This document shows, one piece after another, positions 18,837 to 27,194 of a stretch of DNA of 64,000 nt (positions are counted from its first letter, which is position 1; the number at the start of each line of letters is the position of its first letter). A model generated the notes under the pieces. The model ran no database searches. It was not told the DNA's origin and saw nothing but the letters and a program-made list of their open reading frames with translations. Source of the DNA: Bacillota bacterium (lineage in GTDB: Bacteria > Bacillota > Clostridia > Acetivibrionales > DSM-1351); contig JAEWST010000026.1 of NCBI GenBank assembly GCA_023398105.1, positions 29,313 through 93,312 of the forward strand, given 5' to 3'. The position numbers and the translations under genes are program-made.

Positions 18837-19040
18837 TCAATTATCCTTTCTTAAACTTCTTCTGTTTCCTTGTTGGTCAACGATAACAGTATTGTCCAAG
18901 GTTGCTTTTAGATTTGATCTGAAAGCTGCAATATATTCTTTTCTAAGATCATCTCTTTCGGCTAACTCTGAATTTGTAAGTGTATCCGTTTTAGCTTTTT
19001 TAGCTAATTGGTTCAGCCTATCAATTTTGCTTTTTTCCAT
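18837..19040 (-). CDS. DUF896 (YnzC/YneR-type) small protein
   Basis: 67 aa from the ATG at 19040; GTG 19049 is in frame but sits on the ribosome site AGGA. Sequence features: KIDRLNQLAKKAKTDTLTNS then EKERDDLRKEY-type block (here ELAERDDLRKEYI) and LKATLDNTVIVD, the DUF896 signature. Members are short three-helix cytoplasmic proteins of unknown function (B. subtilis YnzC is SOS-linked). Immediately upstream of, and probably cotranscribed with, the methyltransferase gene. Confidence 0.88.
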   Translation of the reverse strand: MEKSKIDRLNQLAKKAKTDTLTNSELAERDDLRKEYIAAFRSNLKATLDNTVIVDQQGNRRSLRKDN

Positions 19041-19219
19041 AAAACACACATCCTATCTTATTTGAATTATTTACGATATACAGTCGAATAGTATCACACT
19101 AACAAACTAATTTATTATATCAGAAATAATCTCCTTTAAAAAGTAGTTTAATTATGCTATTATGTAATTATGCAATTCGGATAGAATATTAAATGTACAA
19201 TTATTGGAGGGATTAAAGG

Positions 19220-19690
19220 ATGGCAGACATACAGGTTGTTATATTTAATTTGAAAAATGAGTTGTGCAGTGTAGATACATCTATTGTTTATAAAATTGAA
19301 AAATATAGTGATGTTTCACTTGTTCCGCAGATGCCAGAATATATTAAAGGCGTATACAATCTTAGAGGTAGAGTAGTTCCAATTGTAGATTTGAATAAAA
19401 GATTTAATATGGGCGATTCTGAAATAACTGGTAAGACAAAGCTTATTATTACTGAAAAGGATAATCAGTTGTTTGGATTTATAGTTGACAATGTTCTAGA
19501 AATAATAAATCTAAATGAAAATTCAATTGACAAGTCAGATGCAGTTTTACATGTAAATAATAACAAGTATATTAAGGGGATAGGAAAGAAAGATGATAAG
19601 CTATTCTCAATAATTGATTTAAATGAGATTTTGAATACACATGAAGTAAACGAAGTATTAGCACATGATGCACTTTCAGATAAGGAATAA
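19220..19690 (+). CDS. cheW: CheW-like chemotaxis coupling protein
   Basis: 156 aa, a single CheW domain: VVIFNLKNELCSVDTSIVYK, then MPEYIKGVYNLRGRVVPIVDLN (core motif near residues 40-60) and IKGIGKKDDKLFSIIDLNEIL. CheW bridges methyl-accepting receptors and the kinase CheA. No cheA, receptor or flagellar gene is in the window, so this is an orphan coupling protein. GGAGGG lies 8 bases before the ATG. It ends at a strong terminator facing ychF. Confidence 0.92.
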   Translation: MADIQVVIFNLKNELCSVDTSIVYKIEKYSDVSLVPQMPEYIKGVYNLRGRVVPIVDLNKRFNMGDSEITGKTKLIITEKDNQLFGFIVDNVLEIINLNENSIDKSDAVLHVNNNKYIKGIGKKDDKLFSIIDLNEILNTHEVNEVLAHDALSDKE

Positions 19691-19726
19691 TGTACTCCTA
19701 CTTTTGCAGTTATTAATTATGTTAAA

Positions 19727-19763
19727 TAAAGGCTGTGCTTCCTAAAGAAAGCACAGCCTTTTA
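19727..19763. terminator. Bidirectional terminator between cheW and ychF
   Basis: AAAGGCTGTGCTT and AAGCACAGCCTTTT pair perfectly around a short loop. Confidence 0.9.
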
Positions 19764-19789
19764 CATATGGTAAACCATAAAAGAAGTAA

Positions 19790-19854
19790 TATTTCTGAAT
19801 ACTATTTCACTTTTAAATATAGAAAAGAAATATTTAAAATCCAAATTAGTATAA
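19790..19854. repeat. Family-3 element, second copy
   Basis: TGAATACTATTT, the hairpin TTTAAATAT/ATATTTAAA, and CCAAATTAGTATAA match the layout of the 12814-12904 element. It touches the stop end of ychF. Confidence 0.5.
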
Positions 19855-20949
19855 CTATACATTAAACCTAAATAGGGTAACATCTCCGTCTTGCATAACG
19901 TATTCTTTTCCTTCGGATTTTACCATCCCTTTTTCCTTTGCAATATTATAAGAGCCGCAATTCATTAAATCATCATATGCAACAATTTCGGCTCTTATAA
20001 AACCTCTTTCAAAATCACTATGAATTTTTCCAGCAGCTTGAGGTGCTTTTGTTCCTTTGATAATAGTCCAAGCTCTAACTTCCTGTGGTCCTGCAGTAAG
20101 GAAACTAATAAGACCAAGAATCTTGTAGCTTGCTTTAACTAATTTATCTAAACCAGACTCTGCTAATCCCATAGCTTCAAGAAAATCAGCTTTTTCCTCA
20201 TCAGCCAGCTGAGCAATTTCTTCTTCAACTTTGGCACAAATAACCATTACCTCAGAGCCTTCTCCTTGAGCAAGCTCATTAAGCTCAGCTAAAAACCTAT
20301 TATCATCTAGTGCAGAAAGATCATTTTCAGATACATTTGCAGCGTAAAGTACTGGTTTAGATGTAATTAACAACAACTGATCGGCAATTTGCTGTTGTTC
20401 TTGGTCAAAGCTTATTGACCTGGCAGGCTTACCACCTTCTAAGTGTAGTTTAATTGCTTCAAATACCTCTAGCTCAGATAGGAATTTCTTGTCACCTGAT
20501 TTCATCAATTTTTTAGTTCTGTCAATTCTACGCTCCAGCATTTCCAAATCAGCAAATATTAGCTCTAAATTGATAGTTTCAACATCTCTTTTTGGTCCAA
20601 TTGAACCGTCAACATGAACGATATTTCCATCCTCAAAACACCTGACAACATGAACGATAGAATCAACTTCTCTTATGTGAGAAAGGAATTTGTTACCTAG
20701 ACCTTCCCCTTTACTAGCACCCTTAACTAAACCTGCAATGTCAACAAATTCAATTACTGTTGGGGTGTTTTTTTCAGGGCTATACATTTTTGCAAGCATA
20801 TCTAATCTTTCATCAGGAACAGCTACGATACCAACATTTGGCTCAATAGTACAAAAAGGATAATTTGCACTTTCTGCACCAGCCTTTGTGATAGCATTGA
20901 ATAAAGTGCTTTTTCCTACATTTGGCAGACCTACAATACCTAGTTTCAT
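19855..20949 (-). CDS. ychF: Ribosome-binding ATPase YchF (Obg family)
   Basis: 364 aa, normal for YchF. Motifs: GLPNVGKST (residues 6-14), NYPFCTIEPNVG, DIAGLVKGASKGEGLGNKFL, and NVSEND in place of the GTPase NKxD box, which is why YchF prefers ATP; the C-terminus is a TGS domain (about 280-364). It acts on ribosomes and in oxidative stress responses in other bacteria. Convergent with cheW; upstream lies a tiny Spo0E-like gene on the same strand. Confidence 0.96.
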   Translation of the reverse strand: MKLGIVGLPNVGKSTLFNAITKAGAESANYPFCTIEPNVGIVAVPDERLDMLAKMYSPEKNTPTVIEFVDIAGLVKGASKGEGLGNKFLSHIREVDSIVHVVRCFEDGNIVHVDGSIGPKRDVETINLELIFADLEMLERRIDRTKKLMKSGDKKFLSELEVFEAIKLHLEGGKPARSISFDQEQQQIADQLLLITSKPVLYAANVSENDLSALDDNRFLAELNELAQGEGSEVMVICAKVEEEIAQLADEEKADFLEAMGLAESGLDKLVKASYKILGLISFLTAGPQEVRAWTIIKGTKAPQAAGKIHSDFERGFIRAEIVAYDDLMNCGSYNIAKEKGMVKSEGKEYVMQDGDVTLFRFNV

Positions 20950-21044
20950 TTATAGTATCCTCTCATTGTTATTAAACATTAAAACATCATAAAGATTATA
21001 CACTTTATAATTTTTCAATGCAATAACAATGAACTCTCTTGTTT

Positions 21045-21200
21045 CTATTTATTCTTTTTATTTTTTGAATACTTATAATATTCGGTAATTAGTTCATCTA
21101 GATCATGACTGAGACTCAAAATTGATTCGCTGTCTAAGCTGCATTTTTCTATTTCGCTATTGAGTGTTTCTCTTAGCTTGTTAATCCTATCCTCTAGCAT
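21045..21200 (-). CDS. Spo0E-like aspartyl-phosphate phosphatase, tiny ORF
   Basis: 51 aa: starts MLEDRINKLRETLNSEIEKC and continues to SLSHDLDELITEYYKYSK. The pattern of two short helices with the SxxLDxLIxxYY motif is the Spo0E signature. Such proteins dephosphorylate Spo0A-P and delay sporulation; that function is inferred by family. GCAGGAGGT lies 7 bases before the ATG, supporting a real gene. It lies 96 bases upstream of ychF on the same strand. Confidence 0.82.
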   Translation of the reverse strand: MLEDRINKLRETLNSEIEKCSLDSESILSLSHDLDELITEYYKYSKNKKNK

Positions 21201-21717
21201 ACAAAACCTCCTGCACGCATCCATCCATAAAAATGATTATTAAGCTTGCATGATAAGTTACATTGGTCAACCAATATAATAGCATAAATGGAACGAATTA
21301 CCACATGCATATATTATAAAATTCAAAATGAATTATGTCAATATAATAGTATAAAAATTTGGAAAACGAAAATGCATTTTGCGATTTCAAATAAAGAAAT
21401 ATTACAATTTAATGAACAAAAATCTATAATCCCATATTTGACTGATTAAAGCAGAGAGAAAATTACAGCCTGTTAATAACAATTATGAGATTTCAATATT
21501 CACAAAAAAATTGCATGCTTTTGCATTCTTGGTAAACAGTGTTTTAGTTCCTTATTTTCATATCGGCATTTATGCATTAAATTTAATACATATTTTTTAG
21601 AAATAATAAAAAATATTCGATTTAAGAATAAATTTACATGAAAAAGCTTTATTCAAGTATGAAGCTATTAAATATTCAACTGTCTTAACATTAGTTACAC
21701 CACTCAAAAGGAAAAGA
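21201..21717. other. AT-rich gap without a recognised gene
   Basis: About 500 bases between divergent genes. No open frame with a ribosome site and no strong palindrome was seen. It must contain the promoter of the Spo0E-like gene. Confidence 0.5.
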
Positions 21718-21746
21718 TTGACAATTTTTAAAGTAAAATTTATAAT
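21718..21746 (+). promoter_or_regulatory. Consensus sigma-A promoter of the XRE regulator gene
   Basis: TTGACA at 21718-21723 and TATAAT at 21741-21746 are both perfect and are separated by 17 bases. Transcription would start about 30 bases before the gene. Confidence 0.85.
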
Positions 21747-21782
21747 AATATTTAAATCTTATATAAGAGGAAGGAGCTGCTT

Positions 21783-22121
21783 ATGGATATTACCGTTGGA
21801 GAAAGGTTAAAACAATTAGTAAGAGAGAAGGGGCTGGAGCAACAGGAAGTTGCGGCTCAACTAAAAATTAAACCGCCAACTTTTAATGGTTATGTAGGAA
21901 ATAAGAGGAATCCTTCTATATCAAGGTTAAAAGAGCTAGCCAGTTATTTTAATGTATCTGTGGATTACTTGATAGGCTACAATGATTATAGATTCCCATA
22001 TTTTAGTCATTTGTCCGATGATATAAAGAATTTTATACAAAATCCAGAAAATCAACCTTATATTGAGTTGGCAAAGGATATTAAGGAAAGAACACTAGAA
22101 AAAACAAGAAAAGCTTTATAA
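21783..22121 (+). CDS. XRE-family helix-turn-helix regulator
   Basis: 112 aa. The Cro/C1-type HTH lies at residues 6-62 (GERLKQLVREKGLEQQEVAA then NPSISRLKELASYFNVSVDY LIGY); the C-terminal 50 residues are helical and unrecognised. Possible autoregulator, since it has a perfect sigma-A promoter directly upstream and no phage genes nearby. AGGAAGG lies 8 bases before the ATG. Target genes cannot be told from the sequence. Confidence 0.88.
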   Translation: MDITVGERLKQLVREKGLEQQEVAAQLKIKPPTFNGYVGNKRNPSISRLKELASYFNVSVDYLIGYNDYRFPYFSHLSDDIKNFIQNPENQPYIELAKDIKERTLEKTRKAL

Positions 22122-22139
22122 ATAAATGAAGACTTAAAC

Positions 22140-22445
22140 ACCTGCAATTTTTCACTGGGAAAGTTGAGTAAGCTATATATTTTCCAATATATAGCTTAAA
22201 ACAAAAAACAAACTTATGAAAATTGATTTAAGTACATACATAAGAAAGACTTTTGCTATGAAATATTCTTTTTAATCGAATATTTATTGTTTCTATTTGA
22301 TTTTTATTCAAATTTAATATATATTTAGTTTGGCTTAATGATTTTATTCAGACATATTATTTCGTTAAGCGTATACTTTATTGAAATGCATTTTCAGACT
22401 TAAATAAACTAAAATATATATTAAATAAAGGCAGGAGGTAATTTT
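22140..22445. other. Gap with family-1 fragment and AT-rich leader
   Basis: Holds CACTGGGAAAGTTGAGT (family-1 end, 22153-22170) and right after it a hairpin AAGCTATATATT/AATATATAGCTT (22170-22200) that may end the regulator transcript. The remaining 240 bases are AT-rich and carry no recognised gene. Confidence 0.5.
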
Positions 22446-22844
22446 ATGTATTGCAGGAATTGTGGAAGTGTTATGAACGATCAGGCTGCTATATGTGTTA
22501 CTTGTGGAGTACCCGTGGGAAAAGGTAATAATTATTGTCCTATGTGTGGAGATACAACTGATTCAATGGCTTTGGTGTGTATGAAGTGCGGAGTAAATCT
22601 CAATGCATATGGTGAGCAGAAATCAAAGCTGGCGGCAGGGTTGTTTGGAATATTCTTAGGAATGTTTGGAGTACACAGATTCTATCTCGGACATATTGGG
22701 ATTGGAGTAGCTCAGTTGCTAATATCAGTTCTATCATGCTTTTTTCTTTCGTGGATATCTGCTATATGGGGATTGGTAGAGGGAATATTGATATTATCAG
22801 GAAGTATTAATAAGGATGCTAAGGGTGTTCCATTAAGGGATTAG
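22446..22844 (+). CDS. Zinc-ribbon TM2-domain membrane protein
   Basis: 132 aa. The N-terminal half has three CxxC-type pairs (CRNCGS, CVTCGV, CPMCGD, CMKCGV), suggesting two zinc ribbons; the C-terminal half has a TM2 domain with KLAAGLFGIFLGMFGVHRFY and a second helix. TM2 proteins have a short DRF-type loop between two helices (GVHRFYLG here). Role unknown. GGAGG precedes the ATG by 8 bases and a terminator follows. Confidence 0.88.
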   Translation: MYCRNCGSVMNDQAAICVTCGVPVGKGNNYCPMCGDTTDSMALVCMKCGVNLNAYGEQKSKLAAGLFGIFLGMFGVHRFYLGHIGIGVAQLLISVLSCFFLSWISAIWGLVEGILILSGSINKDAKGVPLRD

Positions 22845-22883
22845 ATTTTCATTTAATTAATTTGCTTATTTTTATTAAGAACT

Positions 22884-22910
22884 TAAAAAAAGACCGAAAG
22901 GTCTTTTTTT
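22884..22910. terminator. Bidirectional terminator
   Basis: AAAAAAAGACC-GAAA-GGTCTTTTTTT; serves the TM2 gene and the convergent ferredoxin gene. Confidence 0.9.
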
Positions 22911-22944
22911 GTATACATAATGTTTAGGGAATATATTTCTGAGC

Positions 22945-23133
22945 TTACTCAATATCAATTACTGATACTGGACAACCATCCCTAGCCTCCTCTGCTTCAC
23001 TTTCATTTTCCTCAGGAATCTCATCTTCTATAGCTTCTGCTTTTCCATCTTCATTCATGCTAAAAACTTCAGGACATATTGAAACACATAATTCACAACC
23101 GATGCAACCATCTTGATCTACCGATGCTTTCAT
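22945..23133 (-). CDS. Small ferredoxin
   Basis: 62 aa, acidic. Cysteines at 10, 13, 16 and 20 (CIGCELCVSICP) plus a distal Cys at 54 (DGCPVSVIDIE), the layout of monocluster [4Fe-4S] ferredoxins with an acidic linker (about 28-50). It carries electrons at low potential; partner enzymes are not adjacent, though a ferredoxin-dependent oxidoreductase operon lies about 3 kb away. GGAGG precedes the ATG. Confidence 0.93.
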   Translation of the reverse strand: MKASVDQDGCIGCELCVSICPEVFSMNEDGKAEAIEDEIPEENESEAEEARDGCPVSVIDIE

Positions 23134-23462
23134 ATTTTACCTCCATCATATTTTAATATTTTGTACAATGAATTTAAGCTATTAACTTTATGTATTATTC
23201 CAATATAGTTAAGCAAATATACAATTTCAAAAGAATTTGCAAATAAGATTGGATAACTTTAATATTAGTGTAAATACATTTAACATTTTTGTATAAAATA
23301 CATTAGAACAATAATGTTTTCAGCAACAAAGCAGACAAAAGTTCTATTGGTTACGATTAAGCCACTGTATAGATATTATATACTAAAAACACTAATATAG
23401 CATATTTTGAAGATTGCTTGTTTTAAATATACAATTAGTGTATTCTTATTATTGATAAAAAC
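23134..23462. other. AT-rich gap
   Basis: About 330 bases upstream of the divergent ferredoxin gene with no open frame or clear structure; presumably contains the ferredoxin promoter. Confidence 0.4.
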
Positions 23463-23618
23463 TTATAACGAGGCAAAAAAATGTCCCCCACTTCTATAAG
23501 TGGCGGGTATCCCTTTGGTTTTCAGTCGGTGAGAATATCTCCCGCCTCGATGAAACGCCGCTGATGTAATGAATTTTTCTACAATCGATAAATTTCATTT
23601 TGAATCTAGGCGTTATAA
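23463..23618 (+). repeat. Family-2 element, full-length reference copy
   Basis: 156 bp from TTATAACG to CGTTATAA. Two sub-hairpins can be drawn: AACGAGGC ... GCCTCG around the CCCCCACTT/AAGTGGCGGG stem, then AACGCC ... GGCGTT. The GAATCTAGGCGTTATAA right end recurs at 12765 and 58666. No open frame. It abuts a family-1 fragment at its right edge. Confidence 0.8.
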
Positions 23619-23660
23619 CTCAACTTTCCCAGTTGAAAATTGAGCAAATGATCTACAGCT
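23617..23660 (+). repeat. Family-1 fragment abutting family-2 element
   Basis: ACTCAACTTTCCCAGTTGAA begins in the last bases of the family-2 copy, matching the left end of the 38384-38545 element. Confidence 0.6.
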
Positions 23661-23697
23661 AAACTGAATGGTGTAAATATAGTTAGGAGTAAAAGAT

Positions 23698-24468
23698 ATG
23701 TTACATGAATTTTCAAGAAGTGAATTAATTATAGGCGCAGAAGGACTAAAAAAACTGAAGAACAGTAAAGTTGCTGTGTTTGGAGTTGGCGGAGTTGGTT
23801 CATATGCTGTGGAGGCTCTAGTAAGATGTGGGGTTGGACAGTTGGTTTTGATTGATGATGATTGTGTCTGCTTGACAAACATAAACAGACAGTTGCACGC
23901 ATCAAGAAAGACTGTTGGAAACCCCAAAGTAGAGGTTATGAGAGATAGAATTTTAGATATAAATCCAGAATGTAAAGTCACTGTTTTTCAAAAATTCTAC
24001 ATGCCTGATGTTGCAGAAGAATTAATTGATAAAAGCTATGAATATATTGTTGATGCTATTGATACTGTAACGGCAAAAATTGATTTAGTTGTAAGAGCAG
24101 AGCAATTTGGAATACCAATTATTAGTGCAATGGGTGCAGGTAACAAGGTTGATCCGACTAAGTTTGAGGTGTCTGATATTTATAAAACTACAGTAGATCC
24201 ATTAGCAAAAGTAGTTAGAAAAGAACTTAGAAGCAGAGGAATTAAAAAGCTTAAGGTTGTTTATTCAAAGGAAGAACCTATTAGACCTATTGAAATAGAA
24301 AATCTTGATTGTTACAGTGATCTCCCTAACGGTGTACAAAGAAAAGGTGCTATAAAAAAGAGAGTACCAGGAAGCTTATCATTTGTGCCTTCTGTGATGG
24401 GTTTAATTATTGCTGGTGAAGTAATTAAGGACTTAATTGAATGGGGAAAGCCTAAAATGAAAATCTAA
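23698..24468 (+). CDS. tcdA: tRNA threonylcarbamoyladenosine dehydratase (TcdA)
   Basis: 256 aa, E1-like ThiF superfamily. ATP-binding GVGGVGSYAVEALVRCGVG (about residues 27-45) and DDDCVCLTNINRQLHA are typical, followed by DAIDTVTAKIDL. TcdA cyclises t6A37 in ANN-decoding tRNAs to ct6A. The C-terminal PGSLSFVPSVMGLIIAGEV block is also TcdA-like. TTAGGAG precedes the ATG. A terminator follows directly, so it is a single-gene unit. Confidence 0.92.
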   Translation: MLHEFSRSELIIGAEGLKKLKNSKVAVFGVGGVGSYAVEALVRCGVGQLVLIDDDCVCLTNINRQLHASRKTVGNPKVEVMRDRILDINPECKVTVFQKFYMPDVAEELIDKSYEYIVDAIDTVTAKIDLVVRAEQFGIPIISAMGAGNKVDPTKFEVSDIYKTTVDPLAKVVRKELRSRGIKKLKVVYSKEEPIRPIEIENLDCYSDLPNGVQRKGAIKKRVPGSLSFVPSVMGLIIAGEVIKDLIEWGKPKMKI

Positions 24469-24503
24469 ATTATTTTTATAAGATACGTTAGTTTACAGAA
24501 CAA

Positions 24504-24540
24504 CAAGTCATTGGTAAACTTGAGAATGGCTTGACTTTTT
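24504..24540 (+). terminator. Terminator after tcdA
   Basis: CAAGTCATT and AATGGCTTG pair (one G-U), followed by ACTTTTT. Confidence 0.7.
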
Positions 24541-24549
24541 ATTCGAAAA

Positions 24550-24590
24550 TTGAGTTGGCAACAAACCATTTTATGTGCGAAGTTTGAGTA
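24550..24590 (+). repeat. Family-1 right-end fragment
   Basis: TTGGCAACAAACCATT joined to TTATGTGCGAAGTTTGAGT; the internal ACCGCACC block of the long copies is deleted. Confidence 0.6.
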
Positions 24591-24643
24591 CAAAATGCTA
24601 TGAAAATAAAAAAAATGGGTATATAAATATCTGAGGTGATAAA

Positions 24644-25324
24644 ATGTTTGAAAAACGTATAAATATTTTTACTGGACATTATGGAAGTGGTAAAACGGAG
24701 GTTGCAGTTAACTATGCTTTAAAACTTGCAGAAGCAGATTTTAAGACTGCAATTGTAGATTTTGATATAATTAATCCTTTTTTTAGAACAGCTGATGCCA
24801 AGGAAGAACTTGAAAATAAAAATATTAGAGTTCTTTTACCTAGATATGCAAATACTAATGTTGATGTTCCAGCCATACCAGCTGAAATATATTCTTTGTT
24901 CCAAGACAAATCCTACAAGGTAGTTCTTGATGTTGGTGGAGATGATTTAGGTGCAAAAGCAGTTTCTAGATTTAAAGAAGAGATTGTTAGTGATGATTAC
25001 GAGATGTTTTTTGTAATTAACACAAAAAGAGGAATGACTGATACTGCAGAAGAAATATATGAAATGATTGGAATAGTTGAAGAAGGTGCAAACTTAAAAG
25101 TTACAAAATTGATTAATAACAGCAATTTGCTTGAGGAGACAACACCTGAGATTATTTTGCAGGGAAATGAAATTATATCTGAGGTTTCTAGAAAAACAGG
25201 TATTCCAATAGCAATTACATCTGGCATGGAAAAAGTAATAAGCGGTTTAAATGGTCAGCAGTTAAGCGGTTCAACAATATTAGCTATGAAGAAACATATT
25301 TTTTTACCTTGGAATAGAAATTAG
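24644..25324 (+). CDS. CobQ/MinD-like P-loop ATPase
   Basis: 226 aa with deviant Walker A GHYGSGKTE (about residues 10-18), the block AIVDFDIINPFFRTAD and VVLDVGGDDLGAKAV as Walker B-like region. It resembles the small SIMIBI ATPases often annotated as cobyrinic acid a,c-diamide synthase-like; no cobalamin genes are present. Lying upstream of the oxidoreductase subunits, it could be a maturation factor for them, but this is inference from position across a 470-base gap. Confidence 0.75.
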   Translation: MFEKRINIFTGHYGSGKTEVAVNYALKLAEADFKTAIVDFDIINPFFRTADAKEELENKNIRVLLPRYANTNVDVPAIPAEIYSLFQDKSYKVVLDVGGDDLGAKAVSRFKEEIVSDDYEMFFVINTKRGMTDTAEEIYEMIGIVEEGANLKVTKLINNSNLLEETTPEIILQGNEIISEVSRKTGIPIAITSGMEKVISGLNGQQLSGSTILAMKKHIFLPWNRN

Positions 25325-25797
25325 AAGAGAAGAGGCTATAAAGCAATATTTGACTGCCTAAATTATTTTAGTGTAGTACAGCAAATTAACACTTTTAAGA
25401 ATCATTTGGTAGTGATACAATAATATTCATATATATTTAGTGATTTTTCTGTTTTAATGTCTTGGAATCGCTAAAATACTTGTAAATAATGAATTAATTG
25501 CAAGTATACTAAAGTAAAAAGTGCAAGCCTTTATAGTAGTAGGTAAGAAATATCTATCTAATATTTCAGAATAACTAATGTGTAAACAAATGGTTTTTGT
25601 CTTATGTTATGGAAACTGAGTTTAATTACGGGCTTAACCATTTGTGACTAAAGCTATTTAAATTTTTCATTATTTCTGAAGTTTTACCATGCATAACTTG
25701 CAAATAACATTAAAGAGTTTTATAATAACAGTAGTTTTGGTCGATAAATTCTAAATTAAGTAACAATCAAATAAATTAATAAAACATAAGTGAGGTT
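25325..25797. other. AT-rich leader region before the oxidoreductase operon
   Basis: About 470 bases, no gene. No terminator with a proper T-run and no recognised riboswitch was seen; likely carries the operon promoter. Confidence 0.4.
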
Positions 25798-25803
25798 TTG
25801 ATA

Positions 25804-26010
25804 ATGGCAAAAGTAATATTCCATGAGGAAAGATGCAAAGGCTGTAAGCTTTGCGTAACGGTATGCCCAAAGAAAATTGTCATAATGAAATCTGATAAAT
25901 TAAATCAGAAGGGATTTCATCCTGCTGGCGTAGATGAGATGGATAAATGTATTGGTTGTGCTTTCTGTGCTACAATTTGTCCGGATTGCGTTATTGAGGT
26001 TGAAAAGTAA
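25804..26010 (+). CDS. 2-oxoacid:ferredoxin oxidoreductase delta (2[4Fe-4S]) subunit
   Basis: 68 aa with two complete cluster motifs, CKGCKLCVTVCP and CIGCAFCATICP. Start ATG 25804 is chosen since GTGAGG precedes it by 8 bases; TTG 25798 is too close. It passes electrons from the thiamine enzyme to external ferredoxin and precedes the alpha subunit gene by about 100 bases, the common clostridial order delta-alpha-beta-gamma. Confidence 0.92.
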   Translation: MAKVIFHEERCKGCKLCVTVCPKKIVIMKSDKLNQKGFHPAGVDEMDKCIGCAFCATICPDCVIEVEK

Positions 26011-26057
26011 TACTAATTCAAAAAATTATCATTAAATTATTAGCTATGAACTAGTAT
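26010..26057. repeat. Family-3-like inverted repeat
   Basis: ATACTAATTC and GAACTAGTAT (9 of 10 pairs) bound an AT-rich loop, starting at the stop codon of the delta-subunit gene. Could tune expression within the operon. Confidence 0.4.
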
Positions 26058-26112
26058 AAATTTTTAATAAGTTATTATGAGTCATCAAACATGACTATTT
26101 GGAGGGAAAGAA

Positions 26113-27171
26113 ATGGCAGAAAAATTATTAATGAAGGGTAATGAGGTAATTGCAGAAGCAGCCTTAAGAGCTGGTTGCAAACATTATTTCGGATATCCAA
26201 TTACACCACAAACTGAGGTTGCTCATTATATGGCAAAAGTAATGCCAAAATTAAATGGTACCTTTGTTCAGGCTGAAAGTGAAGTTGCAGCGATAAATAT
26301 GGTATATGGTGCAGCAGCAGCAGGTGCACGCGTTATGACATCGTCATCTAGCCCTGGAGTAAGTTTGAAACAGGAAGGTATTTCTTATATAGCAGGTGCA
26401 GAACTTCCAGCAGTATTAGTAAATATTGTACGTTGCGGTCCTGGTTTAGGAGGTATTCAAGCAGCTCAATGTGACTATTTCCAAGCATGTAAGGGTGGCG
26501 GGCACGGTGACTACAAAAATATAGTTCTTGCTCCTTCAAGTGTACAAGAATTATATGAGTTAACAGTTGAAGCGTTTAACCTTGCTGACAAATACAGAAT
26601 GCTTGTTATGATTTTAGGTGACGGTATGTTAGGTCAGATGATGGAAGCAGTTGAATTTAAAGATAAAGAAGAAATTTATCAGGACGACAAGAAATGGGCT
26701 TGTACTGGTACAAAGATGCAGAGGGATAGTAATGATATTACTTCAATCTATATTCAACCAGAAGTGCTTGAGGGTCTTAACAATAAGTTGCAGGCAAAAT
26801 ATAGACAAGTTGAACAAAACGAAGTTCTTGTAGAGACATATAATTGTGAGGATGCAGATATTATTGTTACTGCTTATGGTACTGTTGCTCGTATAATAAA
26901 AAATGTTATTAAGATGGCTGAAAAGGAAGGTATTAAAGTTGGACTAATTCGTCCTATAACACTATATCCATTCCCAACTGCTGCTTATGAAAAGTATGCA
27001 GATACTCCAAAGGCGTTCTTAAGCGTTGAGTTAAGTGCTGGGCAGATGGTAGAAGATGTACGTCTTGCAATTAACGGTAAATGCCCTGTTCATTTCTACG
27101 GACGTACAGGCGGAGTAATTCCTAGTCAAATAGAAATTTTAAATGAAATTAAGAAAATCTTAAATAAATAG
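26113..27171 (+). CDS. vorB: 2-oxoacid:ferredoxin oxidoreductase alpha subunit (VorB-like)
   Basis: 352 aa. Begins KLLMKGNEVIAEAALRAGCK and continues FGYPITPQTEVAHYMA, the pyrimidine-binding PYR domain of the KorA/VorB group; SSSSPGVSLKQEGISYIAGAELP is the next conserved block; domain II starts near residue 230. This version lacks the fused gamma domain, which is separate here. The VorB subgroup acts on branched-chain 2-oxoacids, but substrate cannot be fixed by sequence reading alone. GGAGGG 8 bases before ATG. Confidence 0.9.
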   Translation: MAEKLLMKGNEVIAEAALRAGCKHYFGYPITPQTEVAHYMAKVMPKLNGTFVQAESEVAAINMVYGAAAAGARVMTSSSSPGVSLKQEGISYIAGAELPAVLVNIVRCGPGLGGIQAAQCDYFQACKGGGHGDYKNIVLAPSSVQELYELTVEAFNLADKYRMLVMILGDGMLGQMMEAVEFKDKEEIYQDDKKWACTGTKMQRDSNDITSIYIQPEVLEGLNNKLQAKYRQVEQNEVLVETYNCEDADIIVTAYGTVARIIKNVIKMAEKEGIKVGLIRPITLYPFPTAAYEKYADTPKAFLSVELSAGQMVEDVRLAINGKCPVHFYGRTGGVIPSQIEILNEIKKILNK

Positions 27172-27194
27172 AATTTAAGAATGGAGGGTAAGAA

